The notes under the pieces are model-generated. The model did not search any database, was not told where the DNA came from, and saw only the letters and a list, made by a program, of their open reading frames with translations. The position numbers were made by a program, and so were the translations under genes. A stretch of DNA of 64,000 nucleotides from Sinomicrobium soli (GTDB taxonomy: Bacteria > Bacteroidota > Bacteroidia > Flavobacteriales > Flavobacteriaceae), in assembly GCF_003285545.1 (NCBI RefSeq), contig NZ_QLNV01000003.1, positions 124,001 through 188,000 on the forward strand, read 5' to 3'. Numbering within the stretch: position 1 is the first letter of the stretch; every line of letters begins with the position of its first letter. Positions 16,892 through 25,509 of this stretch are shown here, one piece after another.

Positions 16892-17557
16892 TCAGTTCTC
16901 GATAAGCGACGGAAGATGTTCATTGAACCACCTGGAACGGTTAATAATCATGATATGCGTACCGCCTTTCACCCGGATACACTCTTTTATACAACTAATG
17001 GGAAATACGGGATCCTTGTCTCCGTGGATGTGGATAATCCCCGGAACGGGAGTAGTCCTTTTCCAGTGCACGATCTCATTAATGGCCCAGTCCACATAAT
17101 CCTTGTCTTTTACGGCGAGGTATTTTTCATAGCGTTTCAGCCTTTTACTTATCCCTTTCCCGAAAGCATACCTCGCTATAAACTCTACATTGGTCACCAG
17201 GGAAGTGGGCAGGAGTTTATGAACTCCCGTATAGTGTGCAAATTTCATTTTTCCCGGAAGTTCGTCCCTGGTCTTGACACTTGATATGATAATAAGCTTT
17301 CGCGGATTCACAAAAGGCGCCATTTCCTGGACCAGCATCCCTCCGAACGAAACCCCGATCAGTACGGGGTCCGGGTGACGGATGTTCCTGCTCATGCGCC
17401 TTGCGTAATCTTTCAGGCTTTCTCCTTTGAGCGGAGGTATCCATTCCAGCCTGAACACCTCAAAACAGGCGGTCGGAAGCTCTATATGTTCAAATATAAG
17501 CGGGCTTGCCGCCATTCCCGGCATAAAATACACTGGTATCTTAACGCGATTCGTCAA
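16892..17557 (-). CDS. Alpha/beta hydrolase, TTG start
   Basis: A 221-residue alpha/beta-hydrolase-fold protein. Nucleophile elbow GVSFGG places Ser70. The acid is likely Asp180 or Asp182 in HIHGDKDPVFP, and the base His201 in KGGTHIMI. The oxyanion segment is YFMPGMAASPLIF. There is no signal peptide, so it is cytoplasmic. The frame has no ATG near its beginning: TTG at 17557 gives the expected N-terminal strand (MTNRVKIPVYFMPG), while later GTG or ATG codons would cut into the first strand. The substrate (ester, lipid or other acyl compound) cannot be inferred. It stands alone. Confidence 0.85.
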   Translation of the reverse strand: MTNRVKIPVYFMPGMAASPLIFEHIELPTACFEVFRLEWIPPLKGESLKDYARRMSRNIRHPDPVLIGVSFGGMLVQEMAPFVNPRKLIIISSVKTRDELPGKMKFAHYTGVHKLLPTSLVTNVEFIARYAFGKGISKRLKRYEKYLAVKDKDYVDWAINEIVHWKRTTPVPGIIHIHGDKDPVFPISCIKECIRVKGGTHIMIINRSRWFNEHLPSLIEN

Positions 17558-18006
17558 AAAGCTTATATAATTGGGTTATAGAATTTTATATATTTTTCGT
17601 ATCTTTGTAGGCGCAAATCCGGCTCCGCAGGTTTTTTACTTCTGAAAAGAATGCAACAGGGCTGCGATATTTCCTGAATTTGTACCTGATCGGTCTTTAC
17701 AAATTTAGGCTTTACAAAAGAAATCAATGGTATTTCTTCATCAATTCTTACGCGAGGAAATTAAAACATGAAATGGACATGGATAAACGATAATGATTTG
17801 TTCATGTGAGAGCGCAACGGTTCCTGAATGTGCGGATTTTTTTTGCGCATTCCGGTTTATGCGAAAAATTTTAAATATGAAAAATGAGCGGTACATATCT
17901 AATGTCCGATCCGGCGTTGCCCCTGTCTTACAGTATCTTTTCCTGCCGCTCTACGGTAGTTCCCAACCCGGAACCCTTAATCTCTCTAATTTAAAAACAA
18001 CAAAAG
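17558..18006. other. Long structured leader upstream of GNAT gene
   Basis: A -7 element TATCTTTG lies at 17600-17607, so transcripts may carry about 390 nt before the next gene. Hairpins visible are: CCTGAATTTGTA with TACAAATTTAGG (17673-17684 / 17698-17709, one mismatch); AAGAAAT with ATTTCTT (17718-17724 / 17732-17738); and GAATGTGC with GCGCATTC (17826-17833 / 17845-17852). The right arm of the last can instead pair as CGCAT/ATGCG (17846-17850 / 17859-17863). Two small frames lie inside: 13 codons from the ATG at 17768, after GAGGAAA, and 45 codons from the ATG at 17877 that runs into the start of the next gene. No known riboswitch was recognised. Confidence 0.4.
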
Positions 18007-18300
18007 ATGAGTAATGATGTAGCTGTCAAGGACAATGATTTTTTGCGTCAGTTTGAAATCCGTATCGACGGTAAACTGGCGAAAATTGAGTACTCTTCAC
18101 AGGAAAAAAAGATCTTCCTGACCAAACTGGTGGTTCCCGAGAACTTCGGCGAACACTTCAAAGACGATTTTATCGCCTCCGTATTACAACTCGTAGAACA
18201 AAGGAACCTTCGGGTAGTCCCGACAAGCCCCGAAATAGCGCGGTTTCTCAGAAAACACAAGGAATATAAAGACCTGCTTCCGGTAGGGATAAGGATATAA
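18007..18300 (+). CDS. Small GNAT-type N-acetyltransferase-like protein (YidJ/Acetyltransf_CG type)
   Basis: A 97-residue protein matching the compact GNAT-like family in which nearly the whole chain is the acetyl-CoA-binding fold. A short N-terminal beta meander (FEIRIDGKLAKIEYSSQEKKIFLTKLVVPENF) is followed by the helix and strand around VLQLVEQRNLRVVPTSPEIARFLRKH. The ending RKHKEYKDLLP fits the conserved C-terminal helix (typically hxxhxDL). Relatives are predicted N-acetyltransferases with unknown substrate. A 45-codon upstream frame ends at TAA eight nt into this gene, so translational coupling is possible but unproven. The leader is unusually long. Confidence 0.75.
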   Translation: MSNDVAVKDNDFLRQFEIRIDGKLAKIEYSSQEKKIFLTKLVVPENFGEHFKDDFIASVLQLVEQRNLRVVPTSPEIARFLRKHKEYKDLLPVGIRI

Positions 18301-18317
18301 GTCCCCGTTTTCCCGGA

Positions 18318-19655
18318 TCAGGAAGCGAAGACCACGGCTTCTACGAATTCGAAACGCACCAGGCCGTCTTCATCGATATCTTTCAGGATTACCCGGTGCA
18401 GGGTATTTACCAGTTCCGGGTTCCACGGGGCTTTTACCTTAATGTAATTTTCGGTAAAACCGTGAATATACCCGGCCTTGTTCTCCCCTTCGAAAAGCAC
18501 GGTGCGGGTGGTTCCCAGCTGGCTTTCATAAAAGGCGCGTCGTTTCTTTACCGAAAGTCCGCGAAGCATCTTACTCCGTTTGGCCCGCACTTTGGAGGGC
18601 ACTACCCCGTCCATTCCGGCAGCAAGGGTATTATCCCGCTCCGAATAGGTAAAGACGTGCAGATAGGAAATATCGAGTTCGCTGAGAAAACGGTATGTTT
18701 CCAGGAAGTGTTCGTCGGTTTCTCCCGGAAATCCCACAATAACATCAACCCCGATACAGGCATGCGGCATGACCTTCCTGATCCTTTGCACCCGGTCGGT
18801 ATATAGTTCACGCAGGTACCGGCGTCTCATCCGCTTCAGTATCTCATTACTTCCCGATTGTAGCGGAATGTGAAAATGAGGGACGAAAGTCCGGCTCCGG
18901 GACACAAAATCAATCGTCTCGTTTTTAAGGAGATTGGGCTCGATAGACGATATTCTCAGGCGTTCGATGCCTTCCACCTCATCCAGGGCCTTTACCAGGT
19001 CAAGGAAGGTGTGTTCGTGCTTTTTATTCCCGAACTCCCCTTTTCCGTAATCCCCGATATTCACCCCGGTAAGTACTATTTCCCGGATATGCTTACGGGA
19101 AATTTCACGGGCGTTGTTCAGCACATTTTCCAGGGTATCGCTACGGGAAATGCCCCGTGCCAGCGGAATGGTACAATAGGTGCACTTATAGTCGCAACCG
19201 TCCTGTACCTTGAGAAAGGCCCGGGTCCGGTCGCCTATGGAATAACTGCCCACATAAAAATCGGCTTCCTCGATCTCGCAGGAGTGCACTTCCCCGAAAT
19301 CATTCTTTGCCAGGTCATTGATATAATCCGTGATCTTGAATTTTTCCGTGGCTCCCAGCACAAGGTCCACACCGTCTACGGCGGCGAGCTCCTCGGGTTT
19401 TAACTGGGCATAACAGCCGACAGCGGCGACAAAGGCTTTTTCATTCTTCTTCAATGCCTTCCGCACTACCTGTTTAAACTGCCGGTCGGCATTCTCGGTC
19501 ACCGAGCAGGTATTGATCACGTAGATATCTGCCGTAGTATCAAAACCGACCCGGTCGAATCCCTTGTCCTGAAAATCTCTTGCGATCGTCGAAGTCTCTG
19601 AAAAATTCAGCTTGCATCCCAATGTGTAAAAAGCGACCTTTTTTCTCTGATCCAT
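18318..19655 (-). CDS. mtaB: tRNA t6A37 methylthiotransferase MtaB
   Basis: A 445-residue radical-SAM methylthiotransferase that converts t6A to ms2t6A at position 37 of tRNAs reading ANN codons. N-terminal UPF0004 domain cysteines are C14, C50 and C81, which hold the auxiliary [4Fe-4S] cluster. The radical-SAM cluster motif C154-x3-C158-x2-C161 lies in GCDYKCTYC. A C-terminal TRAM-like segment follows (VLFEGENKAGYIHGFTENYIKVK). The N-terminus KVAFYTLGCKLNFSET is typical of MtaB rather than MiaB or RimO. Length fits (about 430-450). A -7 element TAACTTTG lies on the minus strand at 19738-19731. Confidence 0.95.
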   Translation of the reverse strand: MDQRKKVAFYTLGCKLNFSETSTIARDFQDKGFDRVGFDTTADIYVINTCSVTENADRQFKQVVRKALKKNEKAFVAAVGCYAQLKPEELAAVDGVDLVLGATEKFKITDYINDLAKNDFGEVHSCEIEEADFYVGSYSIGDRTRAFLKVQDGCDYKCTYCTIPLARGISRSDTLENVLNNAREISRKHIREIVLTGVNIGDYGKGEFGNKKHEHTFLDLVKALDEVEGIERLRISSIEPNLLKNETIDFVSRSRTFVPHFHIPLQSGSNEILKRMRRRYLRELYTDRVQRIRKVMPHACIGVDVIVGFPGETDEHFLETYRFLSELDISYLHVFTYSERDNTLAAGMDGVVPSKVRAKRSKMLRGLSVKKRRAFYESQLGTTRTVLFEGENKAGYIHGFTENYIKVKAPWNPELVNTLHRVILKDIDEDGLVRFEFVEAVVFAS

Positions 19656-19730
19656 ATTCCTTACCGGTTACCATTCGTCAACGTCCCCGAAGAGACTCAT
19701 TATTAATACCTTGACATAATTTCGGGAGTG

Positions 19731-19738
19731 CAAAGTTA
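19731..19738 (-). promoter_or_regulatory. -7 promoter element upstream of mtaB
   Basis: Minus-strand TAACTTTG, 75 nt before the mtaB ATG. No convincing TTTG at the -33 distance. Confidence 0.4.
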
Positions 19739-19807
19739 CTCAAAGTATTTAGAACCAGGTTAAAAAAAATCAGTAGATTCGTAGCTTGTGTTTTAAATCC
19801 ATCTCCC

Positions 19808-22168
19808 ATGTTAAAAAAAACTACCTTTCTGCTTTTTCTTACCGGTATCTCCCTCCAGGCCCAGCAACAACTGACCGTGGAAAAGATCATGCAGGACCCC
19901 CGGTGGATGGGGACCTTTCCCTCCGATGTCCGGTGGGACGATCACGGGGAGGTCCTGTATTTCAAATACAACAGGGACAACGACCCCTCCGATTCGCTCT
20001 ACCGCATTAATATAAAATCGCCCGGAACCATCGAAAAGGTACATGCCCGTGAAGCCGTGGCCCTGGTCCCGGAAACGGGCAGTTACAATAAAGACCGGAC
20101 AAAAAAACTTTTTACCGAAGGGAAAAGTCTTTTTATCTACGATCTGCGGAAACGGAAAAGGACGGAACTCATACAAACGGACGAGCATATCGGCAACCCG
20201 CAGTTCCTCGCCGATGAAAACAGGATTGTCTTTCAGACAGGGGCCAACCTTTTCACCTACTCCCTCTCCGACGGGCATATAAGGCAGGTAACCCGTATCC
20301 GCAAGGGGGAAGCTCCCGGAAAAAAGGACAAAAAAGAGTCGCCCAAAGCACAATGGCTCCGGGAAGAAAACCTGGGGCTGCTCCGGGTGGTCAACGAACG
20401 GGAAGAAAAAAAGGAACAAAGCAGGGAATATGCGGAAATGATCGCCGAAAAACCGCCGTATACCTTCTATCCGGGAGACAGGCAGATTACGAACCTGCAA
20501 CTGTCCCCCGACGAAAAATTTGCCGTTTTTAATCTCCGGACACCCGGTGACTCCCGGAAAACCGTTGTACCCGATTACATCGATACCTCCGGGTATACCA
20601 CCGACCTCCGTACCCGAGCCAAGGTGGGCGAAGAGACTACAAAAACGGAGATGGCCGTATACAACCTGGAAAAAGACACCGTGTATCCCGTTAAGACAGG
20701 GGCATTACCGGGACTGGACGACCTCCCCGACTACACCCGTGACTATCCCGGCAAGGACTGGGGCTCCGCGGAGAGAGCATTAATGATATCGGGGGCCTCT
20801 TTTTCCCCGGACGGAAAACACATGGTAGTCAACGTGCGTTCCAAAGACAATAAGGATCGCTGGATCGCCCTGCTGGACCCGGAAAACGGCAACCTGAAAA
20901 ACCTGGACCGCCAGCGGGACGAGGCCTGGATCGCCGGGCCGGGGATCGGCTGGAGCACGGGAGGCGGCATCCTCGGATGGTTGCCCGACAATAAACATAT
21001 CTATTTCCAGTCGGAAGAAAGCGGGTATTCCCACCTCTACCTCCTCGATGTGACCACCGGGAGAAAAAAGGCCCTGACATCCGGCGCGTTCGAAGTTTTC
21101 GACCCGTTTTTATCGGCCGACGGTACGCACTGGTACCTGACGACCTCGGAGGTAAACCCCGGGGAACGCCATTTCTACAAAATGCCCGTATACGGCGGGC
21201 CCATGGAACAACTGACTTCCATGACCGGCAACAACGAAGTAAGCCTTTCCCCCGATGAAAAACACCTGGCCATACGACACTCCTACAGCAACAGGCCCTG
21301 GGAATTATACCTGAAAAAAAACAGTGTCCGGGCAAAGGAAACCCGACTCACCTCCGGCCGGTCGGAAGCCTTTGCCGCATATCCCTGGCGCGACCCGGAA
21401 CTCATACACTTCACTGCCGCCGACGGCACCAAAGTCCCGGCGCGGCTGTACCTTCCCGAAAAAGGGGTAAAGAACAACGCCGCAGTACTGTTCGTTCACG
21501 GAGCGGGTTACCTGCAGAACGCCCATAAATGGTGGTCTCTTTACTTCAGGGAATACATGTTTCACAACCTGCTCACCGATCTGGGCTACACTGTCCTGGA
21601 TATCGACTATCGTGGCAGTGCGGGATACGGACGGGACTGGCGTACCGCCATCTACCGCCACATGGGCGGGAAAGATCTTTCAGACCAGGTAGACGGTGCG
21701 CGGTTTCTCATAGCCGAACACGGCATAGACCCCCAGAAAATAGGTATCTACGGCGGCAGCTATGGCGGGTTTATCACCCTGATGGCCATGTTTAAGGAAG
21801 GTGACACCTTTACTTCCGGGGCCGCCCTCCGGTCGGTTACCGACTGGGCACACTACAACCACGGATATACTTCAAATATCCTGAACGAGCCTTACAACGA
21901 TCCCGAAGCATACCGGAGGTCTTCGCCGGTCTACTTTGCAGAAGGGCTGAAAGGACATTTACTGATCGCACACGGCATGGTCGATGTCAATGTACATTTT
22001 CAGGATGTCGTACGCCTTACACAGCGTCTTATCGAACTCGGAAAAGACCATTGGGAAATGGCCGTATATCCCGCCGAAGACCACGGGTTCACCGAACCGA
22101 GCAGCTGGACCGACGAATACAAACGGATACTGAAAATATTCAACACCACCCTGTTAAAAGAGGAATAG
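19808..22168 (+). CDS. Secreted S9-family prolyl oligopeptidase-type serine peptidase
   Basis: A 786-residue exported peptidase of family S9 (prolyl oligopeptidase / dipeptidyl-peptidase IV type). The signal peptide is MLKKTTFLLFLTGISLQAQ with a likely cut after AQA/Q. Residues about 25-500 form the beta-propeller with WD-like TolB repeats (for example SPDEKFAVFNLR and SPDGKHMVVNVR). The C-terminal alpha/beta hydrolase domain carries GGSYGG with Ser651, Asp726 in HGMVDVN and His759 in EDHGF. It cleaves short peptides, often after proline or alanine, in the periplasm. It is monocistronic; the convergent GlmU-family gene stops 5 nt away. Confidence 0.93.
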   Translation: MLKKTTFLLFLTGISLQAQQQLTVEKIMQDPRWMGTFPSDVRWDDHGEVLYFKYNRDNDPSDSLYRINIKSPGTIEKVHAREAVALVPETGSYNKDRTKKLFTEGKSLFIYDLRKRKRTELIQTDEHIGNPQFLADENRIVFQTGANLFTYSLSDGHIRQVTRIRKGEAPGKKDKKESPKAQWLREENLGLLRVVNEREEKKEQSREYAEMIAEKPPYTFYPGDRQITNLQLSPDEKFAVFNLRTPGDSRKTVVPDYIDTSGYTTDLRTRAKVGEETTKTEMAVYNLEKDTVYPVKTGALPGLDDLPDYTRDYPGKDWGSAERALMISGASFSPDGKHMVVNVRSKDNKDRWIALLDPENGNLKNLDRQRDEAWIAGPGIGWSTGGGILGWLPDNKHIYFQSEESGYSHLYLLDVTTGRKKALTSGAFEVFDPFLSADGTHWYLTTSEVNPGERHFYKMPVYGGPMEQLTSMTGNNEVSLSPDEKHLAIRHSYSNRPWELYLKKNSVRAKETRLTSGRSEAFAAYPWRDPELIHFTAADGTKVPARLYLPEKGVKNNAAVLFVHGAGYLQNAHKWWSLYFREYMFHNLLTDLGYTVLDIDYRGSAGYGRDWRTAIYRHMGGKDLSDQVDGARFLIAEHGIDPQKIGIYGGSYGGFITLMAMFKEGDTFTSGAALRSVTDWAHYNHGYTSNILNEPYNDPEAYRRSSPVYFAEGLKGHLLIAHGMVDVNVHFQDVVRLTQRLIELGKDHWEMAVYPAEDHGFTEPSSWTDEYKRILKIFNTTLLKEE

Positions 22169-22173
22169 CAGGA

Positions 22174-23346
22174 TTACCCTTCCCGCCATTTCCCGGTTTC
22201 CTTGTATACATGTTCCAGGATGCGGGCATCTTCTTCGGTAAAAGCCGCCTCCCGCCTTGCGGCTGCCCTTTGTGCAGAGGCTATGGCTTTTGGCAATACG
22301 TATTCCGCAAAACCACCGGCCCCTCCCCAGGAAAAGTCGGGCACAAAATTGGGTGGAAGGCCGCTGCCGTAGATATTGGTGTTGACACCGACAACAGTCC
22401 CGGTATTGAACATGGTATTGATACCGCATTTGCTGTGATCTCCCATCATCAACCCGCAAAACTGCAATCCCGTCTTTTTAAATTCCCCCGCAGCATAATC
22501 CCACAGCTTAACTTCATCATAATTATTCTTCATGTTGGAGTTATTGGTATCGGCCCCCATATTGCACCATTCTCCCAGAACGGAATTCCCCAGGAACCCG
22601 TCGTGCCCCTTGTTGGAGTATGAGAAGAGCACCGAATTGTTGATCTCTCCTCCTACCTTACAGTAAGGCCCTACCGTGGTAGCCCCGTAAATCCTGGCTC
22701 CCATCTTGACGATACTGTGGTCGCAAAGCGCAAAACCACCGCGGATATGACACCCTTCCATGACCAGCGTATCCTTCCCTATATAAATGGGGCCGTCGGA
22801 AGCATTAAGCGTGGAGAAATACAACTGCGCCCCTTCTTCTATAAAAATATTTTCAGGCGCTATGACCTGCACCCCTTCCGGAACGGGCCTGCTTTTTCTT
22901 CCGGCCGTAAGCAGGTCAAAATCTTTGCGAAGGGCCTCCCCGTTCCCGGAAAATATGTCCCAGGTATTTTCCAAATGTATCAGCGCTCCGGTATATTCCT
23001 TTTTCCGGTAAGCGGAAAAATCCGGTTCTGGTTTCCTGTCAGAAAAATAGGCTACCGTATGCTGTCTGTAGGTGATCATCTCCCCGGGTTTCAACTGTTT
23101 TACGGCATCGGCCAATGCAGGTTCCGGCAAAAAGGAAGCATCTATGCATACATTTTCATCTGCTGCAACCTCCGGAAATTTAACCGACAGATATTCTTCG
23201 GTCCGCACCGAAACAGGGCCGTCCAGCAACCTGTCCCATTTTTCCCTTATAGTAAGTATGCCCACCCGTATCTCCGCCACCGGCCTGGTATAGGTAAAAG
23301 GCAGCAGCGCATTGCGGGCAGGGCCGTCAAACAAAATATAGTTCAT
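22174..23346 (-). CDS. GlmU-family putative sugar-nucleotidyltransferase with left-handed beta-helix
   Basis: A 390-residue protein starting MNYILFDGPARNALLPFTYTRPV, a characteristic opening of the Bacteroidota GlmU-family proteins. The N-terminal part (about 1-190) resembles a degenerate nucleotidyltransferase domain. The C-terminal part (about 195-350) consists of hexapeptide repeats of a left-handed beta-helix (IYIGKDTLVMEGCHIRGGFALCDHSIVKMGARI...). Unlike GlmU it lacks the GxGTRM nucleotide loop at the N-terminus, so pyrophosphorylase activity is doubtful. Its role may be acyl transfer or carbohydrate binding in envelope sugar metabolism. In related genomes it is often near rpmE2, as here. 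Confidence 0.8.
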   Translation of the reverse strand: MNYILFDGPARNALLPFTYTRPVAEIRVGILTIREKWDRLLDGPVSVRTEEYLSVKFPEVAADENVCIDASFLPEPALADAVKQLKPGEMITYRQHTVAYFSDRKPEPDFSAYRKKEYTGALIHLENTWDIFSGNGEALRKDFDLLTAGRKSRPVPEGVQVIAPENIFIEEGAQLYFSTLNASDGPIYIGKDTLVMEGCHIRGGFALCDHSIVKMGARIYGATTVGPYCKVGGEINNSVLFSYSNKGHDGFLGNSVLGEWCNMGADTNNSNMKNNYDEVKLWDYAAGEFKKTGLQFCGLMMGDHSKCGINTMFNTGTVVGVNTNIYGSGLPPNFVPDFSWGGAGGFAEYVLPKAIASAQRAAARREAAFTEEDARILEHVYKETGKWREG

Positions 23347-23371
23347 AGTATGTGTGTGAGTTTTGGGTAAA

Positions 23372-23400
23372 AATAAAAAAACCCCTGATTTCTCAGAGGT
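23372..23400 (-). terminator. Intrinsic terminator after rpmE2
   Basis: On the minus strand ACCTCTGA, loop GAAA, TCAGGGGT, then seven T residues. It separates rpmE2 from the GlmU-family gene. Confidence 0.75.
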
Positions 23401-23425
23401 CTTGTAAGCTATAAATTTGCGAAAT

Positions 23426-23677
23426 TTATTTTTTGAATTTCGCGTATTTGCTCTTGAACTTGTCGATACGTCCGGCGGTATCCACCAGTTTGGATTTACC
23501 GGTATAGTACGGATGAGAGGTTCTTGATATCTCCAGTTTGATCAGGGGATATTCAACACCTTCCACTTCTATGGTCTCTTTTGTGTTTGCGGTAGACTTG
23601 GTAATAAAAATATCGTCGTTAGACATATCCTTGAATGCAACCAATCTATAATTTTCCGGGTGTGTACCTTTTTTCAT
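23426..23677 (-). CDS. rpmE2: 50S ribosomal protein L31 type B
   Basis: An 83-residue ribosomal protein of the large subunit. The opening [20 protein letters not shown] and the end [20 protein letters not shown] are diagnostic. It has no zinc-binding cysteines, so it is the C-minus (type B) form; in other bacteria this form replaces the zinc form when zinc is scarce, while in Bacteroidota it is commonly the only L31. Its -7 element TAAATTTG lies on the minus strand at 23724-23717, with a TTG 19 nt further upstream. An AGGAGA is present about 22 nt before the ATG. Confidence 0.96.
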   Translation of the reverse strand: MKKGTHPENYRLVAFKDMSNDDIFITKSTANTKETIEVEGVEYPLIKLEISRTSHPYYTGKSKLVDTAGRIDKFKSKYAKFKK

Positions 23678-23716
23678 CGCCGTTATATTTATTTCTTTCT
23701 CCTAAAATTCGAGGTG

Positions 23717-23746
23717 CAAATTTAATGATTTTTTGTATATACACAA
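23717..23746 (-). promoter_or_regulatory. Promoter for rpmE2
   Basis: Minus-strand TTG (23746-23744), 19-nt spacer, TAAATTTG (23724-23717), matching the Bacteroidota consensus apart from one base of the -33 box. Confidence 0.5.
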
Positions 23747-23853
23747 TACTACGATCAAAAATTGTGGTGTAAAAAATTTATTGTCCGGGAAAGATGTAAC
23801 AAAATACCTTCTTTTTACGACAAACTGATTACTTTTAACCAAAAATAGAACTC

Positions 23854-24378
23854 ATGACAGAAAACGCAGCACCTACCGGAAAATTCGCTCTGAATTACGG
23901 GCTTCTCCTCGGGGGAATAAGTATCGTATTCGGGTTGATCCTTTACAGCATGGACCTTCATTACCAGGGAGGATACAGTGTATTGTTAGTCTCTGTAGTG
24001 ATCATGCTCGGATGCATTATTACAGGGCTCATACAATACAGGAACGCCAACGGCGGATATATGTCTTTTGCACAGGGATTAAAAGTCGGGGTGGGAATCT
24101 GCCTGATAGGAGGGGTTATTTCCATGCTCTTTCAGCTTGTACTCAGCAATGTCATAGATCCTGAAATGACCGCCAAACAACTGGAAATGGCACGGGTCCA
24201 GATGGAAGAACAGGGCATTGCCTCCGAGCAGATAGACGCCCAGATGGAGATGGCCAAAAAGTTTACCGGACCATTTATTCAGGCTGCTTTCGGCCTGATC
24301 GGCAGCATCTTTTTCGGTTTTGTGCTTTCCATGATCCCTGTCCTTGTTCTTAAAAAGAATAAGCCCGAACATATGTAA
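23854..24378 (+). CDS. DUF4199 family inner-membrane protein
   Basis: A 174-residue membrane protein of the Bacteroidota-restricted DUF4199 type. It has four hydrophobic helices (about residues 12-30, 41-60, 75-97 and 143-166). Between helices 3 and 4 lies an amphipathic, methionine- and glutamine-rich stretch (EMTAKQLEMARVQMEEQ), typical of this family. Conserved text includes YMSFAQGLKVGVGICLIGGVIS. The family has no known function. It is followed 100 nt later by a glycosyltransferase gene with its own -7 element; in other flavobacteria DUF4199 genes often sit just before such a glycosyltransferase. Confidence 0.85.
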   Translation: MTENAAPTGKFALNYGLLLGGISIVFGLILYSMDLHYQGGYSVLLVSVVIMLGCIITGLIQYRNANGGYMSFAQGLKVGVGICLIGGVISMLFQLVLSNVIDPEMTAKQLEMARVQMEEQGIASEQIDAQMEMAKKFTGPFIQAAFGLIGSIFFGFVLSMIPVLVLKKNKPEHM

Positions 24379-24448
24379 CTGTTGTAATAAAATCACAAAA
24401 ATCCGTAAGGGTATGGATGGCCGGTTTACCTATAGAAACATTTTTACG

Positions 24449-24456
24449 TAAATTTG
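24449..24456 (+). promoter_or_regulatory. -7 promoter element for the glycosyltransferase operon
   Basis: TAAATTTG matches TAnnTTTG, 30 nt before the ATG at 24479. Confidence 0.45.
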
Positions 24457-24478
24457 GGGAGTATTTTAATCGTCATTC

Positions 24479-25477
24479 ATGGATATATCCATTGTAATAC
24501 CCTTACTGAACGAACGGGAATCCTTACGGGAATTACACGACTGGATTGCAGCGGTCATGCAGTCCGGTCGTTTTTCCTATGAAATACTGTTTATCGATGA
24601 CGGCAGCACTGACGGCTCCTGGGATATTATCTCGGAGCTGTCTGCGGGAAACGATGCGGTAAGGGGTATCCGGTTTTTCCGCAATTACGGCAAGTCCCAG
24701 GCCCTGCACGCAGGATTCCGGGTCGCCCGCGGGGCGGTGGTCATCACCATGGATGCCGATTTGCAGGACAACCCGGAGGAGATCCCCGAACTCTACCGCC
24801 TGGTCACCGAAGAGGGTTATGACCTTGTTTCGGGCTGGAAGAAAAAAAGGTACGATGATATCCTGACCAAGAACATTCCTTCCAAACTGTTTAACTGGGC
24901 CGCCAGAAAGACCTCCGGCGTCAAGCTTCACGATTTCAATTGCGGTCTCAAGGCTTACAGGAACACCGTGATCAAGAATATCGAAGTCTACGGGGAAATG
25001 CACCGGTATATTCCGGTACTTGCAAAAAACGCCGGGTTTTCCAGGATAGAAGAAAAAATAGTGCGTCACCAGGCCAGGAAATACGGCCGGACCAAGTTCG
25101 GGATAGAGCGGTTTATCAACGGCTTTCTCGACCTGATCACCATCTGGTTCCTCTCCCGCTTCGGCAAGCGCCCCATGCACCTGTTCGGGGCTTTGGGGGT
25201 ACTGATGTTCCTCATCGGGTTTTTATCCGCCGGCTTTATCGGGGCCGACAAGCTCTACAAACTTTACAGCGGCCAGCCCGCAATACTGGTCACCCAGAAC
25301 CCGTGGTTCTTTATCGCCCTAGCCACCATGATCATAGGTTCACAGCTATTTCTTGCAGGATTCCTGGGAGAAATCATCCTGCGCACCAAAACAAAGAACG
25401 ACAGGTATAAAATATTTGACACGATCAACGTTACTACAGGAGAAGAACCTGAAAAAGAAACAGTACGACACCTTTAA
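24479..25477 (+). CDS. Family 2 glycosyltransferase, GtrB/DPM1-like, membrane-anchored
   Basis: A 332-residue GT-A glycosyltransferase of family GT2. The catalytic domain (about 1-215) opens MDISIVIPLLNERESLRELHDWI, has FIDDGSTDGSWDII for nucleotide-sugar binding and TMDADLQDNPEEIPEL with the metal-binding aspartates. HDFNCGLKAYRN and a Q/RxxRxYGRTKFG segment (HQARKYGRTKFG) fit the polyprenyl-phosphate glycosyltransferase subgroup. Two C-terminal transmembrane helices (about 232-255 and 270-295) anchor it. The probable reaction is transfer of a sugar to undecaprenyl phosphate or another lipid carrier. It is the first gene of a row with a phospho-sugar mutase and an ABC exporter, suggesting lipid-linked sugar or envelope work. 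Confidence 0.9.
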   Translation: MDISIVIPLLNERESLRELHDWIAAVMQSGRFSYEILFIDDGSTDGSWDIISELSAGNDAVRGIRFFRNYGKSQALHAGFRVARGAVVITMDADLQDNPEEIPELYRLVTEEGYDLVSGWKKKRYDDILTKNIPSKLFNWAARKTSGVKLHDFNCGLKAYRNTVIKNIEVYGEMHRYIPVLAKNAGFSRIEEKIVRHQARKYGRTKFGIERFINGFLDLITIWFLSRFGKRPMHLFGALGVLMFLIGFLSAGFIGADKLYKLYSGQPAILVTQNPWFFIALATMIIGSQLFLAGFLGEIILRTKTKNDRYKIFDTINVTTGEEPEKETVRHL

Positions 25478-25509
25478 CCGAATTAACTGAGATAAACGAT
25501 TTACAAGAA

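Noticed and set aside
17793-18014. 73-codon frame overlapping the start of the GNAT gene
   Set aside because: Not listed as a gene: its sequence has no domain. The possibility that its last 45 codons couple translation is kept within the leader finding.
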